Assembly (NCBI GenBank): GCA_050731755.1
Contig: JBOHPP010000145.1
Coordinates: forward strand, 1 to 7,322
DNA from: JBOHPP01 sp050731755
Lineage (GTDB): Bacteria; Methylomirabilota; Methylomirabilia; Rokubacteriales; CSP1-6
DNA: 7,322 nt
Reading direction: 5' to 3'
A model generated the notes under the pieces. That model did not search any database and was not told the DNA's origin. It saw only the letters and a program-made list of their open reading frames with translations. This document shows, piece by piece, positions 1 to 7,199 of the stretch; positions within the stretch are counted from its first letter, which is position 1; each line of letters begins with the position of its first letter. Position numbers and translations under genes: made by a program.

Positions 1-2
1 TC

Positions 3-446
3 GTCACACCGTCCTGTCCCGGCCACGTCGTCGAGGCCGTCGGCGGCGTCCGCACCAGCCAGCGGCTCGAGCACCCCATCGCGCTGGAGGCGGGAGCGCC
101 GTATCTCATGCGCTGCGATCGCGTGGACTTCGAGCCCGGCGGCGAAGCGCGCCCGCATGGTCACCGCGGCGGAGGGATCCGCTGTCTGGTGGCGGGTCGC
201 CTGGAGGTGCGGATCGCGGGCCGGCCGGGGCGCGTCATGCAACCGGGCGATGCCTGGTTCGAGAGCGGCGTGGAGCCGGTGCACGCGATCGCCTCGCCTG
301 GTGAGCCTACGAGCTTCCTGCGCGTGTCGATCCTGCCTCGGGCGATTCGGGGGCAGTCGTCGATCGTCTACGTCAACCCCGCCGATGCGGGCGTGAAGCC
401 TCGACGCTACACCGTCTACGTGGACGAGCCCATCGAGATCGCGTAG
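3..446 (+). CDS. Cupin-domain protein, 5'-truncated
   Basis: The reading frame is open from the left edge to a TAG at 444-446, so the gene starts outside the window. An internal ATG at 108 exists, but the residues encoded upstream of it read as the first strands of the same fold. The translated part is one cupin (double-stranded beta-barrel) domain. Motif 1 is seen as PHGHRGGG (HxH encoded at 156-164). Motif 2 is seen as PGDAWFESG followed by VEPVHA (His at 282-284). These three histidines could hold a metal ion. The Glu usually found four residues after HxH is replaced by Gly. The C-terminal tail, about 35 residues with VYVNPAD and YTVYVDEP, follows the barrel. Substrate is unknown; cupins of this size include dioxygenases, sugar epimerases and ligand-binding regulators. 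The next gene starts 17 bases downstream on the same strand, so the two probably share a transcript. Fold assignment is fairly safe; function is not assigned. Confidence 0.8.
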   Translation, partial: VTPSCPGHVVEAVGGVRTSQRLEHPIALEAGAPYLMRCDRVDFEPGGEARPHGHRGGGIRCLVAGRLEVRIAGRPGRVMQPGDAWFESGVEPVHAIASPGEPTSFLRVSILPRAIRGQSSIVYVNPADAGVKPRRYTVYVDEPIEIA

Positions 447-463
447 AGCGGTCCGGGAACGCG

Positions 464-964
464 ATGACACGGAGCCGCGGCGCCGCGCTGCCACCCGAGC
501 TGGTCGAGCGCCTTTCCCAGCGCGACCTCCACCGGCACCTCGGCGTGGGGCTGCCGTTCGTGACCGTGGACGCCGACGGCCGGCCGCATCCGATGCTGCT
601 GTCCTACCTGGAGCTGCGGGCCTACGATCCGGGCACGCTCGGCCTCGTCATCCTGGCCCGGAGCCGCAGCGCGGGCAACCTCCAGGCGCGGGGCGCTGGC
701 ACGCTGCTGTTGATCGAGCCCGACACGATCGTCTACGTGAAGACGCGGGCCCTGGACGGCCCGCTGCCGGTGGCGGGCGGCGAGGCATTCGGTCTCGGCT
801 ATTTCCTGCTCGGGGTCGAGGACGTCCTGGAGGACGCGGCCACCGAGTGGGAAGGCGGCATGCGGATCACCGGGGCGGTCCGCTATCACCCGACGCCGAC
901 CCTCGAGGAGCCCTGGGCCCGCGCCACAATAGCCGCGCTGGCCGCGCCGCGGGCGCGGGCCTGA
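464..964 (+). CDS. Pyridoxamine 5'-phosphate oxidase-family (FMN-binding split-barrel) protein
   Basis: A 166-residue protein. Residues 30-95 read as the split-barrel flavin fold: LPFVTVDADGRPHP (30-43), then a strand, then LVILARSRSAGNLQARG (61-77), the 'S-x-S/K-x-x-N-L' segment that contacts the flavin phosphate in this family, then LLLIEPDTIVYVKTRAL (81-97). The C-terminal half (110-150) is mostly helical and acidic. Members bind FMN, sometimes F420 or haem, and act as small oxidoreductases or flavin reductases. The sequence does not show which, and true PNP oxidase (pdxH) signatures are absent, so a vitamin B6 role should not be assumed. The ATG at 464 has a modest GGGA five bases upstream (455-458). 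It lies 17 bases after the cupin gene and ends 8 bases before the stop of the convergent protease gene. No signal peptide or membrane segment is seen, so it is probably cytoplasmic. Confidence 0.78.
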   Translation: MTRSRGAALPPELVERLSQRDLHRHLGVGLPFVTVDADGRPHPMLLSYLELRAYDPGTLGLVILARSRSAGNLQARGAGTLLLIEPDTIVYVKTRALDGPLPVAGGEAFGLGYFLLGVEDVLEDAATEWEGGMRITGAVRYHPTPTLEEPWARATIAALAAPRARA

Positions 965-972
965 TCGCAGAC

Positions 973-2052
<1,080 letters not shown>

Positions 2053-2054
2053 AA

Positions 2055-2079
2055 CGGACCTCCTTACGCGACCGGTCCG
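2055..2079 (-). promoter_or_regulatory. Inverted repeat in the protease gene leader, overlapping its ribosome-binding site
   Basis: CGGACC (2055-2060) and GGTCCG (2074-2079) are perfect reverse complements around a 13-base loop. In the mRNA the 3' arm of this stem ends two bases before the ATG at 2052 and includes the last two G of the AGGAGG ribosome-binding site (complement of 2059-2064). A folded stem would partly mask the site. It would form only if transcription begins upstream of about 2079, for example from the moaB side. Confidence 0.4.
2059..2064 (-). promoter_or_regulatory. Strong Shine-Dalgarno (AGGAGG) of the HtrA-like gene
   Basis: Read on the minus strand this is AAGGAGGTCC followed by GTT and ATG. 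It gives a perfect AGGAGG six bases before the ATG at 2052, and decides the start in favour of 2052 over the in-frame ATG at 2142. Confidence 0.85.
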
Positions 2080-2081
2080 AG

Positions 2082-2087
2082 AGTATA
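2082..2087 (-). promoter_or_regulatory. Possible -10 box (TATACT) for the HtrA-like gene
   Basis: TATACT on the minus strand, one base from the TATAAT consensus, stands out in GC-rich surroundings and lies 29 bases upstream of the ATG at 2052, just inside the gap after the preceding gene's stop at 2093. A start about 7 bases downstream (near 2075) would leave a leader of about 23 bases holding the AGGAGG site. No convincing -35 element is seen at 16-18 bases upstream, so this is only a candidate. Confidence 0.35.
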
Positions 2088-2092
2088 GCGCG

Positions 2093-2443
2093 TCACGGGC
2101 CCTGGCGGATATCGGCGGGCGGCCGTGTACCAGCCGGTACAAGGACGCATTCCCCGGTGCCGGTGCCGCAGACGATCAGCGGCGGGACGTGGACGTCGCC
2201 GCCGGTGAGGCGCTGCTCCCAATGGCCGGGTACGTGGAGCAGTCCGGCCGGCGCGGGGACGTAACGGTCGGGGACCCAGACCCGGTCGGGCCGCCTGACC
2301 TCGGGGGCGGGCGCGGCGGGCAGCGGGCGCGTCACGGCCTGCTCGAGCCGGTCGAGGACACGCGCGCCCGGCGTGGTGCCGGCCAGAGGGAAGGCCAGCC
2401 ACGCCATCACCAGCGCCCGAGCGCCCCATCTCGCGCCCACCAT
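2093..2443 (-). CDS. Small predicted secreted protein with WVP/VPGHW motif
   Basis: A 116-residue protein of unknown function. The ATG at 2443 has GGAG five bases upstream (complement of 2449-2452); an overlapping GTG at 2446 would be too close to that site. Residues 1-24 look like a signal peptide: Arg5 and Arg9, hydrophobic LVMAWLAFPL (11-20), then small residues AGTT-PGA. After a Pro/Ala/Arg stretch (40-54) comes RVWVPDRYVP (54-63) and then LLHVPGHWEQRL (68-79), which resemble the 'WVPGHW' repeats of small exported proteins. Two cysteines (Cys92 and Cys99, in CGTGTGEC) could form a disulfide outside the cytoplasm. It lies 62 bases after moaB and 40 bases before the protease gene, all on the same strand. 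The export signal and motif support it being real. An overlapping frame at 2064-2471 has an Arg/Ala-rich translation with no such features. Confidence 0.6.
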   Translation of the reverse strand: MVGARWGARALVMAWLAFPLAGTTPGARVLDRLEQAVTRPLPAAPAPEVRRPDRVWVPDRYVPAPAGLLHVPGHWEQRLTGGDVHVPPLIVCGTGTGECVLVPAGTRPPADIRQGP

Positions 2444-2505
2444 CACGGCTCCACTGTACCGCCGGGGGCAATCCCGTGCGAGCCGCGCCCCGGAACCGAT
2501 CCGCT

Positions 2506-3024
2506 CTACCGGGTGGCCTCGCGGACGAGATGGCCCAGTTCGGGAATGATGAGTTTTTCGAGGGCCAGCCGGCAGGCGTTCGGCGAGCCGGGCAGCGAGA
2601 CGACGATGCGTCGCTGGTACACGCCGAGCTGAGCGCGCGAGAGCATCGCCGCCGGGCCGATCTCCTGGTAGGAGAGCATCCGGAACAGCTCGCCGAAGCC
2701 GGGCAAGCGCTTGTCCAGCAGCGCCTCCACCGCTTCGAACGTGGAATCGCGGGCGGTGAGGCCGGTCCCGCCAGTGAGGATGACGGCCTGCACGCCGGGA
2801 TCGGCCGTGGCCTTGCGGACGACCTCCTGGACCTGGTCGGGCTCGTCGCGCACGATGGCCGAGCCGGCCACGTGATGCCCGGCCGCGCCCAGCAGCTCGC
2901 GAATCAACGCGCCACTCGAGTCGGTCTCCGGCGTCTTGGTGTCCGAGATGGTGAGCACGACGCAGCCGATCGACCGGGGGGCGTGCGCCTTGTGCTCGTC
3001 GGGCGTCGACGGCGCGGCGCTCAT
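2506..3024 (-). CDS. moaB: MoaB/MogA-family molybdopterin-binding protein
   Basis: A 172-residue protein covering one complete MoCF-biosynthesis (MogA/MoaB) domain. After a short Ala/His-rich N-terminus, CVVLTISDTKTPETDSSG (21-38) is the opening strand and loop. TGGTGLTARD (84-93) is the family's nucleotide/molybdopterin-binding signature, with the conserved Asp93. MLSYQEIGPAAMLSRA (116-131) and SLPGSPNAC (143-151) are the remaining typical segments. MogA proteins adenylylate molybdopterin in molybdenum-cofactor synthesis; MoaB proteins are closely related and in some organisms do the same job. The 'SDT' opening and overall length favour MoaB. The start ATG at 3024 overlaps the glcF stop as ATGA (3021-3024) and has no clear Shine-Dalgarno, pointing to reinitiation by ribosomes that finish glcF. 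No other cofactor-synthesis or molybdoenzyme gene is in the window, so the link to the glycolate genes is by position only. Confidence 0.9.
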   Translation of the reverse strand: MSAAPSTPDEHKAHAPRSIGCVVLTISDTKTPETDSSGALIRELLGAAGHHVAGSAIVRDEPDQVQEVVRKATADPGVQAVILTGGTGLTARDSTFEAVEALLDKRLPGFGELFRMLSYQEIGPAAMLSRAQLGVYQRRIVVSLPGSPNACRLALEKLIIPELGHLVREATR

Positions 3025-3030
3025 GGCGCC
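3016..3030 (-). promoter_or_regulatory. Small stem-loop around the glcF stop / moaB start overlap
   Basis: GGCGC (3016-3020) and GCGCC (3026-3030) pair perfectly around a five-base loop. On the mRNA the loop reads CAUGA, that is the overlapping moaB start and glcF stop. Ribosomes completing glcF would melt it, which would suit translational coupling. A 5-bp stem can arise by chance in DNA this GC-rich. Confidence 0.35.
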
Positions 3031-4355
3031 GAGCGGCCATTCGCGTAGGCGCGATCGAGAACCTCCACGAGGTGCAGCACGCGCGGGGCCGCCGCCTGGC
3101 CGCCCAAACCGGTTTGGATCTGCAAGATGCAGCCCGGGTTGGCGGTCACGACGGCCTCGGCGCCGGTAGCCAGGACATGGCGCACCTTGCGGCGCAGCAG
3201 GCGCTCGGCCATCTCGGGCTGCGTAAGGTTGTAGATTCCGGCCGAGCCGCAGCACCAATCCGACTCCTTCAGCTCCACCACGATGAGGCCGGGAATCTGC
3301 CCGAGAAGCGCGCGCGGCTGGGTCCGGATCTTCTGGCCGTGCACCACGTGACACGGGTCGTGATAGGTCACCGTCATGGGGACGGCCTGCAACGGCCCGC
3401 GCAGGGGCTCGCGCGCGAGCAGCTCGGCGATGTCCTGGACCAGGCGCGCGAAGCTGCGGGCGCGTGACGCATACGCTGGATCGTGCGCGAGCAACATGCC
3501 GTAGTTCTTCATGTGAGCGCCGCAGCCCGACGTGTTGACGACGATGGCGTCAACCTCCACGCGCTCGAAGACGTCGATCAGGCGCCGGGCCATGGCCACC
3601 GCCCGCTCGTGATCGCCGCCGTGGGCGTTGAGCGCGCCGCAGCAGCCCTGAGCCTCCGGCACGATCACCTCCCAGCCGTTCTTGGCCAGGACACGCGCCG
3701 TAGCCCGGTTGTGAGCGCCGAAGACGACCGACTGCACGCAGCCAGTCAGGAGCGCCACGCGCCCGCGCCGAGTGCCTTCCGCCGGGATGAGGGGTGGGAG
3801 CGGTGCCTGATCGCTTCTCGGCGGCAGCGGCGGCAACAACTTTTCCCAGACGCGCAGCGTGCCGGGCAGCCAGCGCACGAGGCCGCTGCGGCGCAGCATT
3901 GCCTGCAGCCTGCTCGTCTGGTAGAGGCGGAGCCCCGCCGCGGCCAAGCGCAGCATCGTCGGGTGCCCGAGGAGCAGGCTAAAGTTCACCCAGCGGAACA
4001 GGCGCCGTAGCGGTCCGCCCGGCCGCTGGCGCTCGATCTCCGCGCGGGCCGCCTCGATGAGCTGGCCGTACGGCACCCCGGCCGGGCACACCGTCTCGCA
4101 CGCGCGGCAGTCCAGACAGAGCGAGAGGTGCTGGACCACCGAGTCGCTCATCGCCACGCGCCCTTCGGCGAGGGACTTGACGAGGAAGATCCGGCCGCGG
4201 GGCGAGTCCATCTCGGTGCCCAGCTCGGCGAAGGTCGGGCAGGACGCCAGGCAGAGGCCGCAGTGCACGCACTGGTTGACGCCCTCGACGGAGAGATCGT
4301 GAAGCCTGAGCGGCCCCGCGGGCCGCGTCGGCTGGTCGGAGGCGACGTGCGCCAT
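3021..4355 (-). CDS. glcF: Glycolate oxidase iron-sulfur subunit
   Basis: A 444-residue electron-transfer subunit of glycolate oxidase. Two [4Fe-4S] ferredoxin-type motifs are complete: Cys29-x2-Cys32-x2-Cys35-x3-Cys39-Pro and Cys80-x2-Cys83-x2-Cys86-x3-Cys90-Pro. Two cysteine-rich CCG domains follow. The first has Cys206 (LLTGCVQ), Cys238-Cys239 (GCCGALNAHGGD) and Cys278 (TSGCGAH). The second has Cys335 (YHDPCH), Cys368-Cys369 (WCCGSAGIYN) and Cys409 (NPGCI). This arrangement matches GlcF and its LutA/heterodisulfide-reductase-like relatives, which carry electrons from the flavin subunits to quinone at the inner membrane. It is somewhat longer than E. coli GlcF, mainly through a Pro-rich linker around 172-192. 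The ATG at 4355 lies nine bases after the glcE stop and has no Shine-Dalgarno; those nine bases are partly arm of a palindrome, so translation probably depends on ribosomes arriving from glcE. Confidence 0.95.
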   Translation of the reverse strand: MAHVASDQPTRPAGPLRLHDLSVEGVNQCVHCGLCLASCPTFAELGTEMDSPRGRIFLVKSLAEGRVAMSDSVVQHLSLCLDCRACETVCPAGVPYGQLIEAARAEIERQRPGGPLRRLFRWVNFSLLLGHPTMLRLAAAGLRLYQTSRLQAMLRRSGLVRWLPGTLRVWEKLLPPLPPRSDQAPLPPLIPAEGTRRGRVALLTGCVQSVVFGAHNRATARVLAKNGWEVIVPEAQGCCGALNAHGGDHERAVAMARRLIDVFERVEVDAIVVNTSGCGAHMKNYGMLLAHDPAYASRARSFARLVQDIAELLAREPLRGPLQAVPMTVTYHDPCHVVHGQKIRTQPRALLGQIPGLIVVELKESDWCCGSAGIYNLTQPEMAERLLRRKVRHVLATGAEAVVTANPGCILQIQTGLGGQAAAPRVLHLVEVLDRAYANGRSAP

Positions 4356-4358
4356 GGT

Positions 4359-4375
4359 CCGGGGTCAGACCCCGG
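4359..4375. repeat. GGGGTCAGACCCC-type palindrome at the glcE/glcF junction
   Basis: CCGGGGTC and GACCCCGG are perfect 8-base arms around a single A. Read on the minus strand it is CCGGGGTCTGACCCCGG, which contains the glcE stop codon TGA (complement of 4365-4367). In the mRNA it would fold as a 6-bp CCGGGG/CCCCGG stem with loop UCUGA, placing the stop in the loop three bases before the glcF ATG. The core GGGGTCAGACCCC resembles a recurrent palindrome in several GC-rich bacteria that has been associated with REP-type elements and their Y1 transposases. That parallel is from memory and no transposase is present here. Only one copy is seen in the window. Confidence 0.7.
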
Positions 4376-5669
4376 CCACGAAGCGGCCGGGATTCAGGAT
4401 GTTGAGCGGGTCCAGCTCGGCCTTGATCCGCGCCATGATGCGACCGGCGGCGCCCGCGTCGTCCCACACGGGAACCTCCGCCTTCACGGCCAGCGGCGCC
4501 CACACGAGGTTCGCGTGGCCCCCGGCCGCGCGCGCCATGCTCCGCCACTCCGCGAGCACAGCGGCGATGGGACCGGGCTCGGACTGCTGCCGCGGTGAGA
4601 AGAGGGCGGCCGTCAGCACCCCGACGCCGGCGTGGGCGCTCCACGCGCTCACCAATCCGCGCTGCCGGGCGGCGTTGGTCCCCTGCTCGATCGTTTCCGC
4701 CACGGTCGCCGGCAGTACCGTCAGCCGCATGAGCGCCATCGGGCTTTCGAAGGCGGCGCGGGGCGCCGCCGCCAGCCGCGGCCACATCTCAGGCTCGAGC
4801 GTCGTGGGACTCTGGCCGCCGAACGGCGCGACCAATCGGCCCAGCTCTTCGCACTGCCAGGCGACCTGCTCGGGCAGACCGTCGAACCCGATGACGAGAG
4901 CCGGCGTCGGTCCCAGGCCCAGGGCGCGGCTCGACTCGGCATCCAGCAAATCGAGGGCCGAGGGGATGAGATCGGACCCCATGACGGCCCGCGCGGCGGC
5001 CCCCGCATCCTTCACGCGCTCGAAGTGGACGGCGACCAGCCGCTCGTCGTCGGGCACGGGACGCAGCTTGACCGTGACCTCCACGATGATCCCGAGTGTA
5101 CCGTACGAGCCCACGAAGAGCTTCGGCAGGTCGTAGCCGGCGACGTTCTTGACGACCTTGCCCCCGCCTCGCACGATGGCGCCCTCGCCCGTGACCACGG
5201 TGACCCCGATCAGCAGGTCGCGCGCGGTGCCGTAGAGATGGCGGCGCGGGCCTGAGGCGTTCGCGGCGATCACGCCGCCGAGTGTGGCCCGCTCGGGCTC
5301 GGCGGGATCGAGGGACAGCCACTGGCCGTGGCGCCGCAGCGCCGACTGCAAGGCGGCGATGGTAAAGCCCGCCTCCGCAGTCGCCGTGAGATCCCCCGGC
5401 TCGTGCTCGACGAGCCGGGCCATTCGTGCCAGGCCCAGCACCAGGCCACCGCGCCGGGAGGGCGTGCCGACCGCCGCCGCCGTCCCGCCGCCCCAGGCGG
5501 CCACGGGGACGCCCGCGCTGCCGGCGACCTCGATGACGCCGCGGACCTCGTCGATCGAGCCCGGGAAGACCGCCGCCTCCGGCGTCCGGCCTTCCACGAC
5601 GTAAGGACCGAGCTCGACATCGGTGAGCACGTTGGCGGGACCGACGATGGAACGGAGCTTGTCGAGCAG
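4365..5669 (-). CDS. glcE: Glycolate oxidase FAD-binding subunit GlcE
   Basis: The second flavoprotein subunit of glycolate oxidase, with a PCMH-type FAD fold. Counting from the GTG at 5630: AAWGGGT (44-50) and ATLGGVIAANASGPRR (115-130) contact FAD; GGKVVKNVAGYDLPKLFVGS (156-175) followed by YGTLGII is the hallmark of GlcE. The C-terminus ends ELDPLNILNPGRF, as in the GlcD/GlcE family. The usual conventional start would be GTG 5630 (421 residues), but that codon has no Shine-Dalgarno, and upstream codons with no ATG, GTG or TTG read LLDKLRSIVGPANVLTD, the normal N-terminal helix of FAD oxidases in this family. A GAGGAGG lies five bases before CTG 5669, so I place the start there (434 residues). 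The gene begins 30 bases after glcD and stops inside a palindrome. E. coli GlcE is shorter, about 350 residues. Product is sure; the start is less so. Confidence 0.9.
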   Translation of the reverse strand: MLDKLRSIVGPANVLTDVELGPYVVEGRTPEAAVFPGSIDEVRGVIEVAGSAGVPVAAWGGGTAAAVGTPSRRGGLVLGLARMARLVEHEPGDLTATAEAGFTIAALQSALRRHGQWLSLDPAEPERATLGGVIAANASGPRRHLYGTARDLLIGVTVVTGEGAIVRGGGKVVKNVAGYDLPKLFVGSYGTLGIIVEVTVKLRPVPDDERLVAVHFERVKDAGAAARAVMGSDLIPSALDLLDAESSRALGLGPTPALVIGFDGLPEQVAWQCEELGRLVAPFGGQSPTTLEPEMWPRLAAAPRAAFESPMALMRLTVLPATVAETIEQGTNAARQRGLVSAWSAHAGVGVLTAALFSPRQQSEPGPIAAVLAEWRSMARAAGGHANLVWAPLAVKAEVPVWDDAGAAGRIMARIKAELDPLNILNPGRFVAGV

Positions 5670-5674
5670 TGCCG

Positions 5675-5681
5675 CCTCCTC
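5675..5681 (-). promoter_or_regulatory. Strong Shine-Dalgarno (GAGGAGG) before a CTG start of glcE
   Basis: GAGGAGG on the minus strand, followed by CGGCA and CTG (5669-5667). It is correctly spaced for the CTG and 44 bases from the next possible start (GTG 5630). It lies within the short gap after the glcD stop (5700-5702). Confidence 0.65.
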
Positions 5682-5685
5682 GGCC

Positions 5686-5699
5686 CCGGGACGTCCCGG
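5686..5699. repeat. Perfect 14-bp palindrome after the glcD stop
   Basis: CCGGGAC followed directly by GTCCCGG, adjoining the glcD stop codon (5700-5702). In RNA it could form a five-pair CCGGG/CCCGG stem with an ACGU tetraloop. The glcE ribosome-binding site follows four bases later. There is no U-run, so it does not look like an intrinsic terminator. It could slow 3' exonucleases or help pace translation between the two genes. Confidence 0.55.
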
Positions 5700-7175
5700 C
5701 TAGAAGCGCTGGGCGAGACCCTTCTCTTCGATAGGATGCGGGCGATAGGCGATGGGACCCGCCTCGCCGCAGGACTTCCGGGTGGGGAAGATCTTGCCCG
5801 GGTTGCAGCGCCCGGTGGGGTTGAAGGCCCGCTTGAGCCGCTGCATGAAGTCGAGGTCGGCGACCGAGAAGATGAAGGGCATGAAGTCCACCTTCTCCAG
5901 CCCGATGCCGTGCTCGCCCGAGATCGAGCCGCCCACCTCGGCGCAGAGCTTCATGATAGCCGCGCCGGCCTCCATCACCCGCGCCTCCTCGCCCGGGATC
6001 CGCGGGTCATAGAGGATGTTCGGATGCAGGTTGCCGTCGCCGGCGTGGAAGACGTTGCCGACGCGCAGGCCGTGGGCGGCCACGATCTCGTTCACCCGGC
6101 TCAGCACGTACGGCAGCTTCGTCCTGGGAATGACGCCGTCCATCACCATGTACGCCGGCGACACGCGCCCGTAGGCGCCGAAGGCTGACTTCCGCCCCTT
6201 CCAGAGGAGCTGGCGTTCGGTCTCGTCCCGGGCCGTCCGCACCTCGCGCGCGCCGCTGTCCCGGCACGCCTCGATGATGCGCGCGGTCTGGACCTCCATG
6301 CCCCGCGACAGACCGTCCAGCTCCACCAGCAGCGCCGCCGCCGCGTCGCGCGGATAGCCGCAGCCGAACGCATCCTCCACCGCCTGGATCGTGAGCTGGT
6401 CGATCATCTCCACGGCGGCCGGCACCAGCCCGCGGGCGATGACCGCCGACACAGCGGCCGAGGCCTGCTCGATGCGATCGAAGACGGCGAGCACCGTCTT
6501 GACAGCCTGGGGCTTGCGGAGCAGGCGCACCACGATCTTGGTCGCGATGCCGAACGTGCCCTCGGAGCCGACGAAGACGCCGGCCAGGTCGTAGCCCAGC
6601 GCCTCGCGGGTCCGGCCGCCGAGCCAGACGATTTCGCCATCGGGCATGACCACCTCGAGCCCCAAGACGTGGTTGACGGTGACGCCGTACTTGAGCGTGT
6701 GAGGCCCGCCCGAGTTGTTGGCGACGTTGCCCCCGATCGTGCAGGCCTGCTGGCTGGACGGGTCGGGCGCGAAATAGTAGCCCTGTGGCCCCACCGCCCA
6801 CGACAGGTGCAGGTTCACGAGCCCCGGCTCGACCACCGCGATCTGGTTGTCGTAGTCCACCTCCAGCACCCGGTTCATCCGCATCAGCGAGATGACGATG
6901 CCGCCCTCGGCCGGCAGACAGCCGCCCGAGAGTCCCGTGCCGGCCCCGCGCGCGACGAAGGGCAGCTCTTCGCGGTGGGCGAGTCTGACGACGGCGGCGA
7001 CGTGCTCGGCGGTGGTGGGAAAGACGACGAAGTCGGCCAGCGCTCGGAACAGCGTGAGGCCATCGGACTCGTACACCAGCAGCTCGTCAGGGTCGCTGAG
7101 CACCGCCCCGCGGCCGACGATGGCCTCGAGCTCCCGCCGAAGCTCGCGTTTCCGGGTGTCCGTCAGGGGGGCCAT
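5700..7175 (-). CDS. glcD: Glycolate oxidase FAD-linked subunit GlcD
   Basis: A 491-residue catalytic flavoprotein, full length for the family (E. coli about 499). It oxidises glycolate (possibly D-lactate or another 2-hydroxyacid) to the 2-oxoacid and hands electrons to GlcF. The PCMH FAD-binding half shows RGAGTGLSGG (76-85), DPSSQQACTIGGNVANNSGG (138-157) and GSEGTFGI (203-210). The FAD-oxidase C-terminal half shows HAGDGNLHPN (377-386) and SGEHGIG (419-425); His377, His384, Glu421 and His422 correspond to the metal and substrate site of this family. It ends FNPTGRCNPGKIFP (451-464) plus a 27-residue tail. No signal peptide is seen; it probably acts at the cytoplasmic face of the inner membrane. 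It is the first gene of the minus-strand block, with a TATAAT box ten bases before the ATG and no Shine-Dalgarno. An accompanying glcC-type regulator, glcG or glcB is not visible. Confidence 0.96.
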   Translation of the reverse strand: MAPLTDTRKRELRRELEAIVGRGAVLSDPDELLVYESDGLTLFRALADFVVFPTTAEHVAAVVRLAHREELPFVARGAGTGLSGGCLPAEGGIVISLMRMNRVLEVDYDNQIAVVEPGLVNLHLSWAVGPQGYYFAPDPSSQQACTIGGNVANNSGGPHTLKYGVTVNHVLGLEVVMPDGEIVWLGGRTREALGYDLAGVFVGSEGTFGIATKIVVRLLRKPQAVKTVLAVFDRIEQASAAVSAVIARGLVPAAVEMIDQLTIQAVEDAFGCGYPRDAAAALLVELDGLSRGMEVQTARIIEACRDSGAREVRTARDETERQLLWKGRKSAFGAYGRVSPAYMVMDGVIPRTKLPYVLSRVNEIVAAHGLRVGNVFHAGDGNLHPNILYDPRIPGEEARVMEAGAAIMKLCAEVGGSISGEHGIGLEKVDFMPFIFSVADLDFMQRLKRAFNPTGRCNPGKIFPTRKSCGEAGPIAYRPHPIEEKGLAQRF

Positions 7176-7185
7176 GACGCTTCGA

Positions 7186-7191
7186 ATTATA
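7186..7191 (-). promoter_or_regulatory. Consensus -10 box (TATAAT) of the glcDEF block
   Basis: A perfect TATAAT on the minus strand, in an AT-rich spot of otherwise very GC-rich DNA, ending ten bases before the ATG at 7175. Transcription starting 6-8 bases after it would give a leader of only about 2-4 bases, consistent with the lack of a ribosome-binding site. No clear -35 hexamer is seen; the expected place is taken by the C-rich arm of the stem-loop at 7200-7228. Confidence 0.6.
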
Positions 7192-7199
7192 CCGTAGAG

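Noticed and set aside
2462..2493. Possible terminator between moaB and the small secreted gene
   Set aside because: CCGGGGGC and GCCCCGG can pair only with a bulge and a 17-base loop, and no T-run follows on the minus strand.
2093..3040. Minus-strand frame of 315 codons covering moaB and the small secreted gene
   Set aside because: Its first two thirds are an out-of-frame reading of moaB with an Arg-rich, feature-free translation. Only the last 116 codons, from ATG 2443, look like a protein.
3979..4785. Minus-strand frame of 268 codons across the glcE/glcF junction
   Set aside because: It overlaps two well-recognised genes in another frame and encodes a low-complexity Arg/Ala/Gly sequence.
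5328..6188. Plus-strand frame of 286 codons opposite glcE/glcD
   Set aside because: It is antisense to the conserved FAD-binding genes, with no start signal and no recognisable fold.
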